DNA of 64,000 nucleotides from Phormidium tenue FACHB-1052 (GCF_014696675.1 NZ_JACJQN010000002.1:1-64000); one strand, 5' to 3'. Counted from the stretch's first letter, positions 37,243 through 46,478 are shown. Numbers and translations are program-made. The notes: generated from the sequence alone by a model not told the origin.

Positions 37243-37683
37243 TTAGAACTGGGCTGGGCTAAAGTGCTGGCCTGAGGGTTGGTACAAAATTTGGTTGGCA
37301 TGACCCCAAAACGCCTCTAGATCGTAGTAATCTCGGGCCTCGGGCATAAAGATGTGGGCAATAACTTCGCCGTAGTCCATGACAATCCAACTGCCCTCGC
37401 CCTGGCCTTCGACCCGCAAAGGGCGACGGTTGTAATCGGTTTCGAGACTGGCCTCAATGGAGCGGGTAATAGCGCGCACCTGTACGGCTGAAAAGCCAGT
37501 GGCTACCACAAAATAATCAGCTAAGTACGACACATCTCCCACCTGGAGAATGGTGATGTTGCCCGCTTTACGCTCATCGGCGGCAGCCGCAATGGCGTAG
37601 GCCAGATTGAGGGCATCGTCCTCAGTTTGATTCGGCGCAGGGGCATCGGTAGCAGCAGGCTGACGGTGGGAAGACTGGGTCAT
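37243..37683 (-). CDS. rsfS: ribosomal silencing factor RsfS
   Basis: A 146-residue protein of the Iojap/RsfS family that binds uL14 and blocks subunit joining. Signatures are ILQVGDVSYLADYFVVATG, VRAITRSIEASLE and the SWIVMDYGEVIAHIF and YYDLEAFWG blocks. The first ATG of the frame is 37683; the TTG at 37689 is less likely. It heads the cluster with CGLD27 and the asparaginase, a neighbourhood I expect to be conserved in related cyanobacteria. Confidence 0.95.
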   Translation of the reverse strand: MTQSSHRQPAATDAPAPNQTEDDALNLAYAIAAAADERKAGNITILQVGDVSYLADYFVVATGFSAVQVRAITRSIEASLETDYNRRPLRVEGQGEGSWIVMDYGEVIAHIFMPEARDYYDLEAFWGHANQILYQPSGQHFSPAQF

Positions 37684-38002
37684 ACGCAAAGACGTAATGG
37701 GACAATTACGGTGTCTGTGGTTCAGATTGACTGCGCCGATACACCGTAGCTTCTATTGTAGGGGATGACTCTGGGGGGCCGCAGACTGGCTCTCTCCACG
37801 GTCATAATCTGTTATGGAAAGTCTCAGCCCTGCCCGAGGTGGGGCAAAGTTTGAGATCCCAAACGGGGCGCAGCGTATATCATTGATCGTCAATATTTAG
37901 CGGCTGAAAAGTGGCTGCAAAGGCGGGGTGGCGGCTGGTTTCTGCCCCTCAGGCGTGGATACTCTACGGCTCGTCTTTGAACTCTACAGGGGAAGATACA
38001 CC
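37684..38002. other. divergent intergenic region
   Basis: About 320 nt between rsfS and the coiled-coil gene. Apart from an AGGGGAAG ribosome site before 38003 I see no specific element. Confidence 0.35.
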
Positions 38003-40234
38003 ATGCCTCAACTTACGCTAGTTCAGATCGTCGTTGCTGCTTTAACCGGCCTGCTGCTGGCGGTTATCGTGGGGTATTACCTGCGTCAGAGCCGGGTGAA
38101 TGAGCTGACCGAGGCCTTGCAGCAAAGCCAAAAGCGCCAAGAGGAGCTAGAGAGAGAGCACGAGCAGCGGCTGCGCACCGCCACTCAACAGCTGCAAAAA
38201 GATTACGAAGCTCATCTCGCCGAGAAAATGGAGCAATATGAGGATCGGCTTGAGGAGCGGCGTGGACAGCTAGAGTCTGAGTACCGTACTCGCCAGAGCG
38301 TAATGGGCAGTGCCCCCGTGGATGCCGACAGCACCACCGAACAGCGCATTCGCAAACAGTACGAGACCCGTCTTAAAGAAGCAGCCACTAAGATTCAGCA
38401 GGCCTACGAGCAGCACCTGCAAGACAAGCTAGTAGAGGCGCGATCGCAGGCTCAGCAAGACTACGATCAGCGGTTGGCAGAGGCGATCGCCCACTACCAA
38501 GACCAAGAGCAGACTCGCCAGCCCCAGGCCCCTAGCGCGCTTGCCCTGAGTGCCCTAGTGCCAGAGCCGACAGCCACAGCCAGTGTAGATACCTCGGATG
38601 TCGCTGAGATCAAAGCCCGGCTTCAGGCCGAGTATAACCAGCGTCTGGCCCAAATGGAACAAGACTACGAGGCCCGGTTACAAATGGCCCAGGCTGGCGG
38701 CTCGGTGCCCGCTGCGATCGAACCCTCCACCGCAGAGCTAGAACTCAATCTGCGGCGAGAGCTAGAGGAAAGCCTCAGAGCCGAATACGAGCAAAAGCTG
38801 GCCGAGAAGATCGAGCACTACCAGGATGAGCTGACCCAGCGCACCCAAGAGCTTGAGCAGGCCTACGAAGCCCGTCTGCAACTGCAAGTCCCGTCTTTCC
38901 CAGAGCCAACTGCCCCTGTGGCCGATGAGCCAGCCGTTGCTTTAGACATGGCCATGCTTGAAGAAGCTATGCCGCCGGAAGCTGCGATCGCCGACGAAGC
39001 TGCTCTGATCGCCGACAGTGAGATCAGCCTCGATATGAACGAGTTCTCCTCAGCAGGGCTTTCACCGACAGTGGAGGAGGAAGACTCAGCCCTGGCGGCA
39101 ATGCTAGAGAGTGAGACAGACAGCGGTCAAGTTGATGATTGGGGGTTAGAGGCTGACGTTGACACCGACAGTCTCGACGTAGATGCTTTCACGACATCAG
39201 ACCCAGACACTATCTCAGATCTATCTGAACTGAATTTTGATGACGCTGACGAAGTTCCCCCAGAGCCAACCTCGCCAGGGTCAGCAGCAGGAGACTTTGG
39301 CTTGGCTAGCCTCGTAGAGAGTGAAACAGACAGCGGCCAAATTGATGCCTTTGGCCTAGAGTCTGACGTTGACACTGATAGTCTTGACCTCGATGCCCTC
39401 AACGAACCTATCTCAGAATCCAGTTCTGAGTTTGCTGTGGATGAGTTTGCTCTTGAGTCAGCACCGGCATCAGATGAAAGCGATTTCGGCCTGCTCGAAG
39501 ACGAAACATATAGTGGTCAAGCCGATGACCCGGATCTAGACGCCGACTTTAACGCCGACAATCTCGATCTCAATGCCTTACTTAACGAATCTGACTTAGA
39601 ACCCAGCTCCGAATTTGCTGTGGATGAGTTTGCTTTTGAGGCAGCACCGGCATCGGATGAAAGCGATTTCGGCATGGCTAGTCTGCTCGAAGACGAAACA
39701 TATAGTGGTCAAGCCAATGACGCGGATCTAGACGCCGACTTTAACGCCGACAATCTCGATCTCAATGCCTTACTTAACGAACCTGACTCAGAACCCAGCT
39801 CCGAATTTGCTGTGGATGAGTTTGCTTTTGAGGCGGCACCGGCATCGGATGAAAGCGATTTCGGCATGGCTGGTCTGCTTGAAGATGAAACATATAGTAG
39901 TCAAGCCGATGATCTGGGTCTCGACACCGACTTCAACGCCGACAGTCTCGATCTCAATGCCCTGCTCAACGAACCTGTCTCAGAACCCAGTTCCGAGTTT
40001 GCTGTGGATGAGTTTTCCTCTGAGGCAGCTCCATCTGAGTTAGATGACGGGGACTTTGGCTTGAGTGCCTTATTAGAGGGCGAAGCAGACAGCGGTCAAG
40101 AGGATGAATTTAACCTGGATGCCGACTTTAACGCTGACAGCCTCGACCTCGACGCCCTACTCAATCCGCCTGCGCCAAAACCAACTTCTGACGACCTGTT
40201 AGACGATCTCGACGACCTCAGCAGTCTAAGCTAA
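38003..40234 (+). CDS. membrane-anchored coiled-coil protein with acidic tandem repeats
   Basis: A 743-residue protein. Residues 5-27 form one membrane span, residues about 30-310 are a long coiled coil rich in Glu, Gln and Arg with recurring QxYExxL segments, and the rest is highly acidic. The acidic half contains six imperfect tandem repeats of about 61-70 residues from 39092 to the end, with cores DSGQxDxxxLxxDxxxDSLDL and SSEFAVDEF. The topology suggests a membrane-tethered cytoplasmic scaffold. I recognise no named family. The ATG at 38003 with its AGGGGAAG site gives a clean N-terminal span and is preferred to the frame start at 37928. Confidence 0.75.
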   Translation: MPQLTLVQIVVAALTGLLLAVIVGYYLRQSRVNELTEALQQSQKRQEELEREHEQRLRTATQQLQKDYEAHLAEKMEQYEDRLEERRGQLESEYRTRQSVMGSAPVDADSTTEQRIRKQYETRLKEAATKIQQAYEQHLQDKLVEARSQAQQDYDQRLAEAIAHYQDQEQTRQPQAPSALALSALVPEPTATASVDTSDVAEIKARLQAEYNQRLAQMEQDYEARLQMAQAGGSVPAAIEPSTAELELNLRRELEESLRAEYEQKLAEKIEHYQDELTQRTQELEQAYEARLQLQVPSFPEPTAPVADEPAVALDMAMLEEAMPPEAAIADEAALIADSEISLDMNEFSSAGLSPTVEEEDSALAAMLESETDSGQVDDWGLEADVDTDSLDVDAFTTSDPDTISDLSELNFDDADEVPPEPTSPGSAAGDFGLASLVESETDSGQIDAFGLESDVDTDSLDLDALNEPISESSSEFAVDEFALESAPASDESDFGLLEDETYSGQADDPDLDADFNADNLDLNALLNESDLEPSSEFAVDEFAFEAAPASDESDFGMASLLEDETYSGQANDADLDADFNADNLDLNALLNEPDSEPSSEFAVDEFAFEAAPASDESDFGMAGLLEDETYSSQADDLGLDTDFNADSLDLNALLNEPVSEPSSEFAVDEFSSEAAPSELDDGDFGLSALLEGEADSGQEDEFNLDADFNADSLDLDALLNPPAPKPTSDDLLDDLDDLSSLS
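39092..40231 (+). repeat. six in-frame tandem repeats of 171-210 bp
   Basis: The units start at 39092, 39302, 39491, 39674, 39866 and 40061, and all spacings are multiples of three. Units three and four differ at only about five positions over 183 nt, so they duplicated recently. The repeats encode acidic, Ser/Asp-rich segments of the protein at 38003. Confidence 0.9.
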
Positions 40235-40296
40235 TCGTTGCTCTATAACCGCCCAACATTCAGCCGTAAAAATCTTGGTTTTGGCCCAGGTGGGCT

Positions 40297-40728
40297 CTAA
40301 AGCACATTCGGAGTATAGGGCTCAAATTCCTTACAGCTACCCTTTTTGACCGTAATCACTGTCTTGACTCCGCCGCGACGGGTGTAATCGCCAATTACCC
40401 GCAACCCCTGGGGCTGGAGCTCGTTCCACAGGCGATCGGCAATCTGGTTGGCTACATTCTCATGGCTGATGCGCTGATCGCGAAAGCTGTTGATGTAGAG
40501 CTTAAACGCCTTGAGTTCCACCACCCAAGGCCCTGGGCAATAGTCCACCACAATAGTGCCAAAGTCCGGGTAGCCCGATCGCGGGCATAGCGCCGTAAAT
40601 TCTGGGTGCTCTAGGTGAATGGTATAGACATTTTCCGAAGGATTCGGCCATTTCTCGAGCGGGTCTACGCTGGTTTGGAGAATGGCGCGATCGCCGTATT
40701 GAGAGGCTGAAGCTGAAGCAATAGTCAT
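40297..40728 (-). CDS. queF: preQ1 synthase QueF (7-cyano-7-deazaguanine reductase)
   Basis: Reduces preQ0 to preQ1 with NADPH in queuosine synthesis. The 143-residue unimodular form has the catalytic Cys in HPEFTALCPRSGYPDFGT, the substrate-binding ELKAFKLYINSFRDQRISHE segment, and the C-terminal RRGGVKTVITVKKG. No other queuosine gene adjoins it and I did not recognise a preQ1 riboswitch upstream. Confidence 0.96.
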   Translation of the reverse strand: MTIASASASQYGDRAILQTSVDPLEKWPNPSENVYTIHLEHPEFTALCPRSGYPDFGTIVVDYCPGPWVVELKAFKLYINSFRDQRISHENVANQIADRLWNELQPQGLRVIGDYTRRGGVKTVITVKKGSCKEFEPYTPNVL

Positions 40729-41119
40729 GGGCAGCAGAAAATGGGGTAGACAGGATCAGTTCAGGCTGATACAGAGCGGTTGAGACCAGCTTTGCCAACG
40801 CTTAGCATTCCCAAAAAAAAATGCGGCTGCGGCGTAGACTGCCTCCTTGGGTAATGTAGCCTTTTTCAATGTTTCTTAACTAAATTGGCGGCGATCGATC
40901 GCCCTTAGATGGCTCGGCTACGGCAAAAGTTCCCGGTTGGAGCCTTAACCAAAGTTATTCCAATCGCTTAATCAAAACTTCATACTTCTTTCTTAACACC
41001 TTTGGCTGTGCCCCTAACCCTGTGATAAGTTCACCAAGCGTTGGGAGTAGTTTTTTGTAGCACATTTGTAGCACTAAATCCCCATCTGCATTGAAAGACG
41101 CTTTTTCAGGAGAGATATC
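40729..41119. other. divergent intergenic region
   Basis: About 390 nt between queF and the acidic exported protein gene. It presumably contains both promoters. The plus-strand gene is preceded by an AGGAGAG ribosome site. No other element recognised. Confidence 0.4.
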
Positions 41120-41755
41120 ATGACGATTTACCGTAAGCTTGCCCTCGCTGCCGGTAGCCTCACCCTCGCTGGCTTTGCCCTAGGCCTGCCTGCCCATGCC
41201 GAAGATCCCAAGGCCGAAACTGTAACCGAAGGCACTGAAGCCGTTGCCCCTGAGACCGAAGCCGCCGCCCCCACGGTTGACGTCGAAGCCATCGAAGCTG
41301 AACTCGATGCCGAGCGCGAAGCTGGGATCGAAGCCGCCACCCCTGATGCTGCTCCTACGGTTGATGTTGAGGCGATCGAGGCTGAACTTGATGCCGAGCG
41401 GGAAGCTGCGATCGAAGCCGCGACCCCTGACATTCTGACCGAAGAGACTGACCCCGAAACAGTGACTGAAGAAACCACCGTTGACGAAGCTGATTCTGAA
41501 TCGGTGACCGACGAAACCACTGGTGAAGCGGTTGCCCCAGAAGCGGTTGCCGAAGAGACCACCGATACCGCTGACGCTGAAGACCCTGCTGACGTCGAAG
41601 CCACCATCGATGAGGTTGACCCCGAGGCCGCCGTTGAAGAAGTTGCTCCCGAAGTAACCGTCGACAAGACCCCCGACGCAGTTGACGCCTCTGAAGCCGA
41701 AACCAACGACGACGAAGCGGCTAAGCCTGCCGCTGAGGCTGCCCCGGGTAGCTAA
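41120..41755 (+). CDS. exported highly acidic repeat protein
   Basis: A 211-residue protein with a clear signal peptide (cleavage expected after GLPAHA near residue 27) and a mature part composed almost only of Glu, Asp, Ala, Thr, Val and Pro. Two adjacent 27-residue repeats with core APTVDVEAIEAELDAEREA start at 41267 and 41351. The remainder has looser ETTxE/VAPE units. There are no cysteines or known domains; it is likely disordered or extended and could bind cations in the periplasm or cell wall, which is inference only. Confidence 0.7.
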   Translation: MTIYRKLALAAGSLTLAGFALGLPAHAEDPKAETVTEGTEAVAPETEAAAPTVDVEAIEAELDAEREAGIEAATPDAAPTVDVEAIEAELDAEREAAIEAATPDILTEETDPETVTEETTVDEADSESVTDETTGEAVAPEAVAEETTDTADAEDPADVEATIDEVDPEAAVEEVAPEVTVDKTPDAVDASEAETNDDEAAKPAAEAAPGS

Positions 41756-41764
41756 ACGTCTGAG

Positions 41765-43024
41765 CTAGAGCTGCCGCTTGACCCACTCCAGGGCTTCTTC
41801 GCGGCTGCTCACTAGCCCCTCAGCCTGGGCCAGATGAACAGCCTCTAACAGTTCACCAATTTTAGGACCTGGTTTAAGGGCAAGCCCTTGTACCAGGTCT
41901 TTGCCTGTAACCAGGGGTTGGGGATGGGCAACGGGGTCGTTGGGGGTGAGATAGCGCTCCACCAGCGGCAAGATCAAGGCCTCGGGCATGCCGTAGGCCA
42001 GACTCAGCAGGGCAACGCCCCCAAAGCTCGCCCCAGCAGTTCTGAATAGCTGATACTGCTGGCCGGGAGGTAGCAGGGTGTCGCTCTGGTGCTGATGTAG
42101 GTACTGCCAACCCCTGAGAATGCTTAACACCGCCTGCTGCTCGGCACGGCTGTATTTAAGTTTTGCTAGGGTGGTCTCGGCGCTGGCCAGGTCGGGGGGC
42201 AGCAGCTGACTGAGCTTGACCGCCTTAAGCCAGCTACGGTGCAGGCCGGGGGGCGTCTGTTCTTTAACCCAGCTGTGCAGCAAGTACGAAAAATCGGGCC
42301 AGCGTTCGTGGTACTGGGCGGCTAGCTGATCGATAGTAGCTAGGCGGTCTAGATGGATACGATCGACTTCGGGCAGCCAGGTTTGCAGCAGGCCGTCCTG
42401 CCAAGCCAGACTCAGCAGGATAGACCCTTCGGGCTGGCTGAGCAAGCAGTCTAGCTCGCCGCGCACTCGTTCGGCGGCCATGCGCCCCAGGGCTGGAGCC
42501 AGACCGCGAATGGTTTGTTGAGTGGTGGGATCGAGACTAAAGCCCAGCTGAGCGGCCTGGCGGTAAGCCCGCAGCAGGCGCAGAGGGTCGTCTTCGAGGT
42601 TTTCGGCGGCGACCATGCAGAGGGTCTTGCGGGCTAGGTCGGCGCAGCCATCGAGGGGGTCAAGGAGGGTTTCGCTGTGGGGGCTGTAGGCGATCGCATT
42701 AATGGTAAAGTCGCGCCGCTGTAGGTCAGAGTAAATCGTCGGCCCCACCTGCTGGGCAAAGTCAACGGTGGCATGGGGAAACACCACCCGCGCGATCTGA
42801 TGCTCGGTGTCGAGCACCACAAAGCCAGCGCTGTAGTGCTGGGCGATGGATTTTGCGGTGGCGATCGCCCGCTCAGGCAGCACAAAATCGAGGTCTAGAT
42901 AGTCGGCCTGACGATGCAGCAGGGCATCTCTGACACTTCCCCCTACCAGGTAGGCTTGCTGTGGCAGTAGCGACACGCTGAAGGGCCAGGTTTTTGGCGA
43001 AAGCGCCGATTTCTCAGTAGCCAC
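41765..43024 (-). CDS. cca: CCA tRNA nucleotidyltransferase / poly(A) polymerase family
   Basis: A class II nucleotidyltransferase that adds or repairs the CCA end of tRNAs. The catalytic blocks are QAYLVGGSVRDALL with the Gly-rich loop, DLDFVLP with the metal-binding Asp pair, RRDFTINAIAY and EDDPLRLLRAYR. The frame is open to 43186, but the first 54 residues look unrelated to the family, and GTG 43024 puts the family start at the usual distance from the catalytic block. No good ribosome site was seen at either start, so the N-terminus is uncertain. Confidence 0.88.
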   Translation of the reverse strand: MATEKSALSPKTWPFSVSLLPQQAYLVGGSVRDALLHRQADYLDLDFVLPERAIATAKSIAQHYSAGFVVLDTEHQIARVVFPHATVDFAQQVGPTIYSDLQRRDFTINAIAYSPHSETLLDPLDGCADLARKTLCMVAAENLEDDPLRLLRAYRQAAQLGFSLDPTTQQTIRGLAPALGRMAAERVRGELDCLLSQPEGSILLSLAWQDGLLQTWLPEVDRIHLDRLATIDQLAAQYHERWPDFSYLLHSWVKEQTPPGLHRSWLKAVKLSQLLPPDLASAETTLAKLKYSRAEQQAVLSILRGWQYLHQHQSDTLLPPGQQYQLFRTAGASFGGVALLSLAYGMPEALILPLVERYLTPNDPVAHPQPLVTGKDLVQGLALKPGPKIGELLEAVHLAQAEGLVSSREEALEWVKRQL

Positions 43025-43331
43025 TGCAAGGGAGAAGGGTGATAGCGTTGGATTCAATGAACCCTCATTTCTTTCATTACAACAGGGTTTTTTAGTCTTG
43101 ACACCTTGGCCCCGCAGAGAACAGCCGAAAACCCAAGCTGGGTTTTCATTTTGCAACATCTGGGCTGGGCCGCCCGGGACATTCAAAAAACTTGAGCTAG
43201 ACTACCAGAAAACGCATCCCCTTTACGGCAAAAGCCCGTGACTGCCTTGAGAATGACGGCCATTTAGCTGAGGGCTGGCTAGACTGGAGATGTCGGCTTT
43301 GACCTTGCTGTGTTCCTGCCGGGGGCGTGCT

Positions 43332-43580
43332 ATGTGCATTTGTGTAAACTGCCACTACGTCGATCGCTGCACCACCTACCATGCGGTGGAAGAGCTGCAC
43401 GAACAACCTCATTTGACTGATTCCCCCAGCTTTGAGGCCGTCAACCCTACTGTTAACGCCAATCTTCGCGTTGTTGGCGATGTGGTTGAAAAGGAATTTG
43501 ATGTGGTTGGCTGCGAGAGCTTTGCGGAGGAAATGGGCAAGTGGTCTAAACTGCGTCCTGGCGAGCTAGTGCCGACCTAG
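43332..43580 (+). CDS. ycf34: Ycf34 family Fe-S protein
   Basis: An 82-residue protein known from cyanobacteria and algal plastids. Ycf34 of Synechocystis was reported to bind an Fe-S cluster and to influence photosynthetic electron transport. The start MCICVNCHYVDRCTTYHAVE shows the conserved cysteines (positions 2, 4, 7 and 13), and another Cys lies in FDVVGCESF. The ATG at 43332 gives this N-terminus; the frame start at 43290 is rejected. It is 16 nt upstream of the Ser/Thr kinase gene and may be cotranscribed. Confidence 0.92.
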   Translation: MCICVNCHYVDRCTTYHAVEELHEQPHLTDSPSFEAVNPTVNANLRVVGDVVEKEFDVVGCESFAEEMGKWSKLRPGELVPT

Positions 43581-43596
43581 GGAATAGAACCATCCT

Positions 43597-45477
43597 TTGA
43601 CCACCCTTTGCGTCAATCCTGTCTGTCCACAACCGAAGAATGAGGAGACGGCAAGGGTCTGCCAAGGCTGTGGCCAGCCTCTACGGATAGCCGATCGCTA
43701 TCGCTGTCAGCAGTTGCTTGGCCAGGGCGGATTTGGACGTACGTACCTGGCGATGGATGAGAGCACCGATCCGCCAGCCGTTTGCGTGCTCAAGCAAATG
43801 ACCCTGGCAGTGGGCAGCGATCGCGGAGAACGGCGCGATCGCTTTCACCGCGAGGCCGATGGCCTGGCCACCCTAGGCCAGCACCCTCAAATTCCTGCCC
43901 TGCTGGATGTAATTGACAACGCCCAGGGGCAGTTTTTGGTGCAGGAATATATTCCTGGCCGCAACCTCGACCAGCTCATGCAACAGTCCTCCAACCTGGG
44001 TGGTGAAGCTCTAGTACAGCGAGTGCTCTACGAGTTGCTGCCGGTGCTGGTCTACATTCATGACCACCGCGTTATCCACCGCGACATTAAACCCGCCAAT
44101 ATTATTGTGCCTCCGTCGCCGCAACTTTTGGCTCTGGTGGATTTTGGGGCGGCGAAGGCGCTTCGCGCAGCGTTCCCTCCCGGAATCGCAGACCCCGAAC
44201 AGCTCAAGCGCACCGCCACGGTAATTGGCAGCGCCGGGTACGCCGCTCCTGAGCAGGCTTTAGGTAAGGCGGTCTACGCCAGCGACATTTTCAGTCTGGG
44301 GGTGACCTGCCTGCACCTGCTTACCGGGCTGCATCCCTTCGATCTATATTCTGTTAGTGACGATGCCTGGGTGTGGCAGCCCTACGTGACGGCACCCACC
44401 AGCCCAGCCCTGGGGCGCGTGTTGAATCGCATGGTCAGCCGCCGCCTGCAAGAGCGCTATAGCACTGCCCAGGAGGTGCTGGCCGACCTGCGCTGGAGCG
44501 GTCTAGCCCTGGATGCCAGAGCATCGAAATCGCCCCAGGTTTCAACCAAGTCGCTGAATGCCATCCCGGTCTGGGAGCAGCGGTTTGCCCTCAGCCTGCC
44601 GGGGATTGTGGCCAACGGCCTGGCGATGAGTCCGAATGGGCGGGCGATCGCCGCCGCCTGTTCCGACGGCTCTGTGCGCCTGTGGGACTGCACGAATGGA
44701 GAATTGATTCACACCTTTCGCCGATCGCTGGGTCTACTGGGCGTGGGCCATCGCGGCGCGGTCAATGCGGTGGCGTTTACTGCCGCTGGAGATGCGCTCG
44801 TCAGCGGCGGCGAAGACAGTCAGCTAATCTGGTGGCATTTAGACGATTACACGGGCCAGAGATTGCCGGTGTCGGGCTGGCAAATTTCCTCAGTGCTGAT
44901 TGCCCCACCGGACGACACCCTGGCGGTGGGCAGCGGCGACGGGCGCATTCAGCTATGGTCTTTGGCTGAGGGGAATGCGCCAAAGACCCTGGTGCACCAC
45001 CAAGACCAAGTGACGGCGCTGGCGGTGGATGCTGTGGGGAATCTGCTGGTGAGTGGGGGGCGCGATCGCACCATTCGCCTCTGGTCATTGCCCTCGGGGC
45101 GGCTGACTCGCACCCTCACGGCCCCCAAGGCTCCGATCACAGCCCTCGCCTGCCACCCCCAGGATGGTCGCATCGTCAGCGGCGATCGCGAAGGCCATGT
45201 GCAGGTCTGGAGCGCCGAGCATCCCGACCAGGGGCTGGTAATTCACAACGCTTCTGGCCCGATTACAGCGGTGGCGATTAGCCCTAGCGGAGATTGGTTG
45301 GCGATCGGGGCAGACGATGGTCATCTAACCCTAAAAAACCTACAAGGGCTAAGCCAAACTACTCAGCTGCGCCATGCTTGGGGCGTGCGAGCGATCGCTT
45401 TTACCCCCGACAGCCGCATGTTGGTCAGCACTAGCGCCGATCAAACCATTCGCTTTTGGTGCTTTGAAGCAGATTAG
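43597..45477 (+). CDS. Ser/Thr protein kinase with zinc-ribbon N-terminus and WD40 propeller
   Basis: A 626-residue Hanks-type kinase. A four-Cys zinc ribbon (LCVNPVCP and VCQGCGQPL) precedes the kinase domain (residues about 33-300): glycine loop LLGQGGFGRTY, catalytic VIHRDIKPANII and metal-binding LVDFGAAK. Seven WD40 repeats fill residues about 335-626, enough for a closed propeller. No membrane span is seen, so it is a cytoplasmic kinase with a protein-binding propeller. The start is a TTG, supported because it places the first zinc ribbon Cys at the usual distance. The target is unknown. Confidence 0.9.
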   Translation: MTTLCVNPVCPQPKNEETARVCQGCGQPLRIADRYRCQQLLGQGGFGRTYLAMDESTDPPAVCVLKQMTLAVGSDRGERRDRFHREADGLATLGQHPQIPALLDVIDNAQGQFLVQEYIPGRNLDQLMQQSSNLGGEALVQRVLYELLPVLVYIHDHRVIHRDIKPANIIVPPSPQLLALVDFGAAKALRAAFPPGIADPEQLKRTATVIGSAGYAAPEQALGKAVYASDIFSLGVTCLHLLTGLHPFDLYSVSDDAWVWQPYVTAPTSPALGRVLNRMVSRRLQERYSTAQEVLADLRWSGLALDARASKSPQVSTKSLNAIPVWEQRFALSLPGIVANGLAMSPNGRAIAAACSDGSVRLWDCTNGELIHTFRRSLGLLGVGHRGAVNAVAFTAAGDALVSGGEDSQLIWWHLDDYTGQRLPVSGWQISSVLIAPPDDTLAVGSGDGRIQLWSLAEGNAPKTLVHHQDQVTALAVDAVGNLLVSGGRDRTIRLWSLPSGRLTRTLTAPKAPITALACHPQDGRIVSGDREGHVQVWSAEHPDQGLVIHNASGPITAVAISPSGDWLAIGADDGHLTLKNLQGLSQTTQLRHAWGVRAIAFTPDSRMLVSTSADQTIRFWCFEAD

Positions 45478-45542
45478 CTGGGGCGATCGGATTCGCCTCG
45501 GAAATTGGAGGCAGCCAAACTTATTGGGATACGGGTCGGAGG

Positions 45543-45998
45543 CTACTGTCGCGCTGAGGGGGTCTCAGAAAACTGCCGCACGGTGGCGCTAAACCCCGAT
45601 GCTTTGAACTGCTTGAGTTTGAGCGGCTCAGGTTGGTTGGCAGCTACGGAAATCCGCAGTTCAAAGTCGCTCTCGCCGGGGGGAACCTCTGGAATACCGC
45701 CCAATCGCCCTCGGTTTTGCATGACGGGGTTATCGTTGGCGTCAAAAATGCGGCCAAAAATGTCGGCGTCAATGACTGATTTGCCGGTACGGTTGATCGC
45801 TTTACCGGTGATTAAAAAACACTTCGCCTGTTGAATTGAGCCTGCGGCCACCATACCCTCAGCGTAATCGGAGGGGCAGGGGGCATAGCTGAGGTCGCTG
45901 ATCTCAATGGGGGTTAGGGCTTGGGCCGTTAGACCGGCTCCGCTAATGAGCCAAAGGCCCGCGATCAAAAGGGCGGTGAAGATCCCACGTAGTGCCAT
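45543..45998 (-). CDS. exported hypothetical protein
   Basis: About 151 residues with an N-terminal signal segment (IFTALLIAGLWLISGAGLTA). The mature domain includes CPSDYAEGMVAAGSIQQAKC, with two Cys that may pair, and an Ig-like beta pattern (GKAINRTGKSVIDADIFGRI and VPPGESDFELRI) resembling FxLYD-type exported domains. The family is conserved in cyanobacteria without a known role. The ATG at 45998 is chosen over 46025. Confidence 0.65.
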   Translation of the reverse strand: MALRGIFTALLIAGLWLISGAGLTAQALTPIEISDLSYAPCPSDYAEGMVAAGSIQQAKCFLITGKAINRTGKSVIDADIFGRIFDANDNPVMQNRGRLGGIPEVPPGESDFELRISVAANQPEPLKLKQFKASGFSATVRQFSETPSARQ

Positions 45999-46172
45999 AG
46001 GTCGCCTGCTGGTAAGCAAAATCAAGCCCTTATCAGCTTATCGCGATTTGCCCTGGCTGGAGGGCAAGGGTAGTTTGTCCCGGCGCTCGTGCGGGGTTCG
46101 CTCTGAATCTAGTACCGCTACGCGGAGTTCAAAATGCAAAAGTCAAACTAAGCATTTAGGCTCGACAGGCGA

Positions 46173-46478
46173 CTAGGGCAGCCGCTCCGCAACGTAGGCT
46201 TTGGCGTCGCTCAGGCTACAGCCGTTGACCTCTCTGACGCGCTTGACGGCATCGATCAGCCTGCCCTGGCCCAGCAGGTCGCGCACCTGGCGATCGAGGT
46301 CGGTGGCGGGCGGGTTTTGGCAGGAGGGAGAACTAGCCCCATTTTGCGGCGATCGCCCCTGTAAGCCAGCAGGAGCTTTTTGATCCCCGGCTGGGCGAGG
46401 GCGCTGAAGCCACCGGGTCAGCCAGAACGACAGGCCAAAGGCCAGCAGACTCGCCCCAACAAAGACAACAACGACCAT
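46173..46478 (-). CDS. membrane protein with bL12 C-terminal-like domain
   Basis: A 101-residue protein with one N-terminal membrane span (residues 2-22), a Pro-rich linker and a C-terminal segment LIDAVKRVREVNGCSLSDAK that resembles the C-terminal domain of ribosomal protein bL12. Such stand-alone domains occur in many bacteria with unknown function. It is divergent from the large fusion gene at 46616. Confidence 0.75.
   Translation of the reverse strand: MVVVVFVGASLLAFGLSFWLTRWLQRPRPAGDQKAPAGLQGRSPQNGASSPSCQNPPATDLDRQVRDLLGQGRLIDAVKRVREVNGCSLSDAKAYVAERLP

Noticed and set aside
39092-40231. CRISPR-like tandem repeats
   Set aside because: The repeats are long, in frame, without spacers, and encode protein.
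40729-40900. preQ1 riboswitch upstream of queF
   Set aside because: I looked for the conserved stem and the A-rich tail of preQ1-I and did not find them. A covariance search would decide.
41128-41706. 192-codon Ser/Ala-rich minus-strand frame
   Set aside because: Antisense shadow of the acidic repeat gene; its composition is just the complement of Glu/Ala codons.
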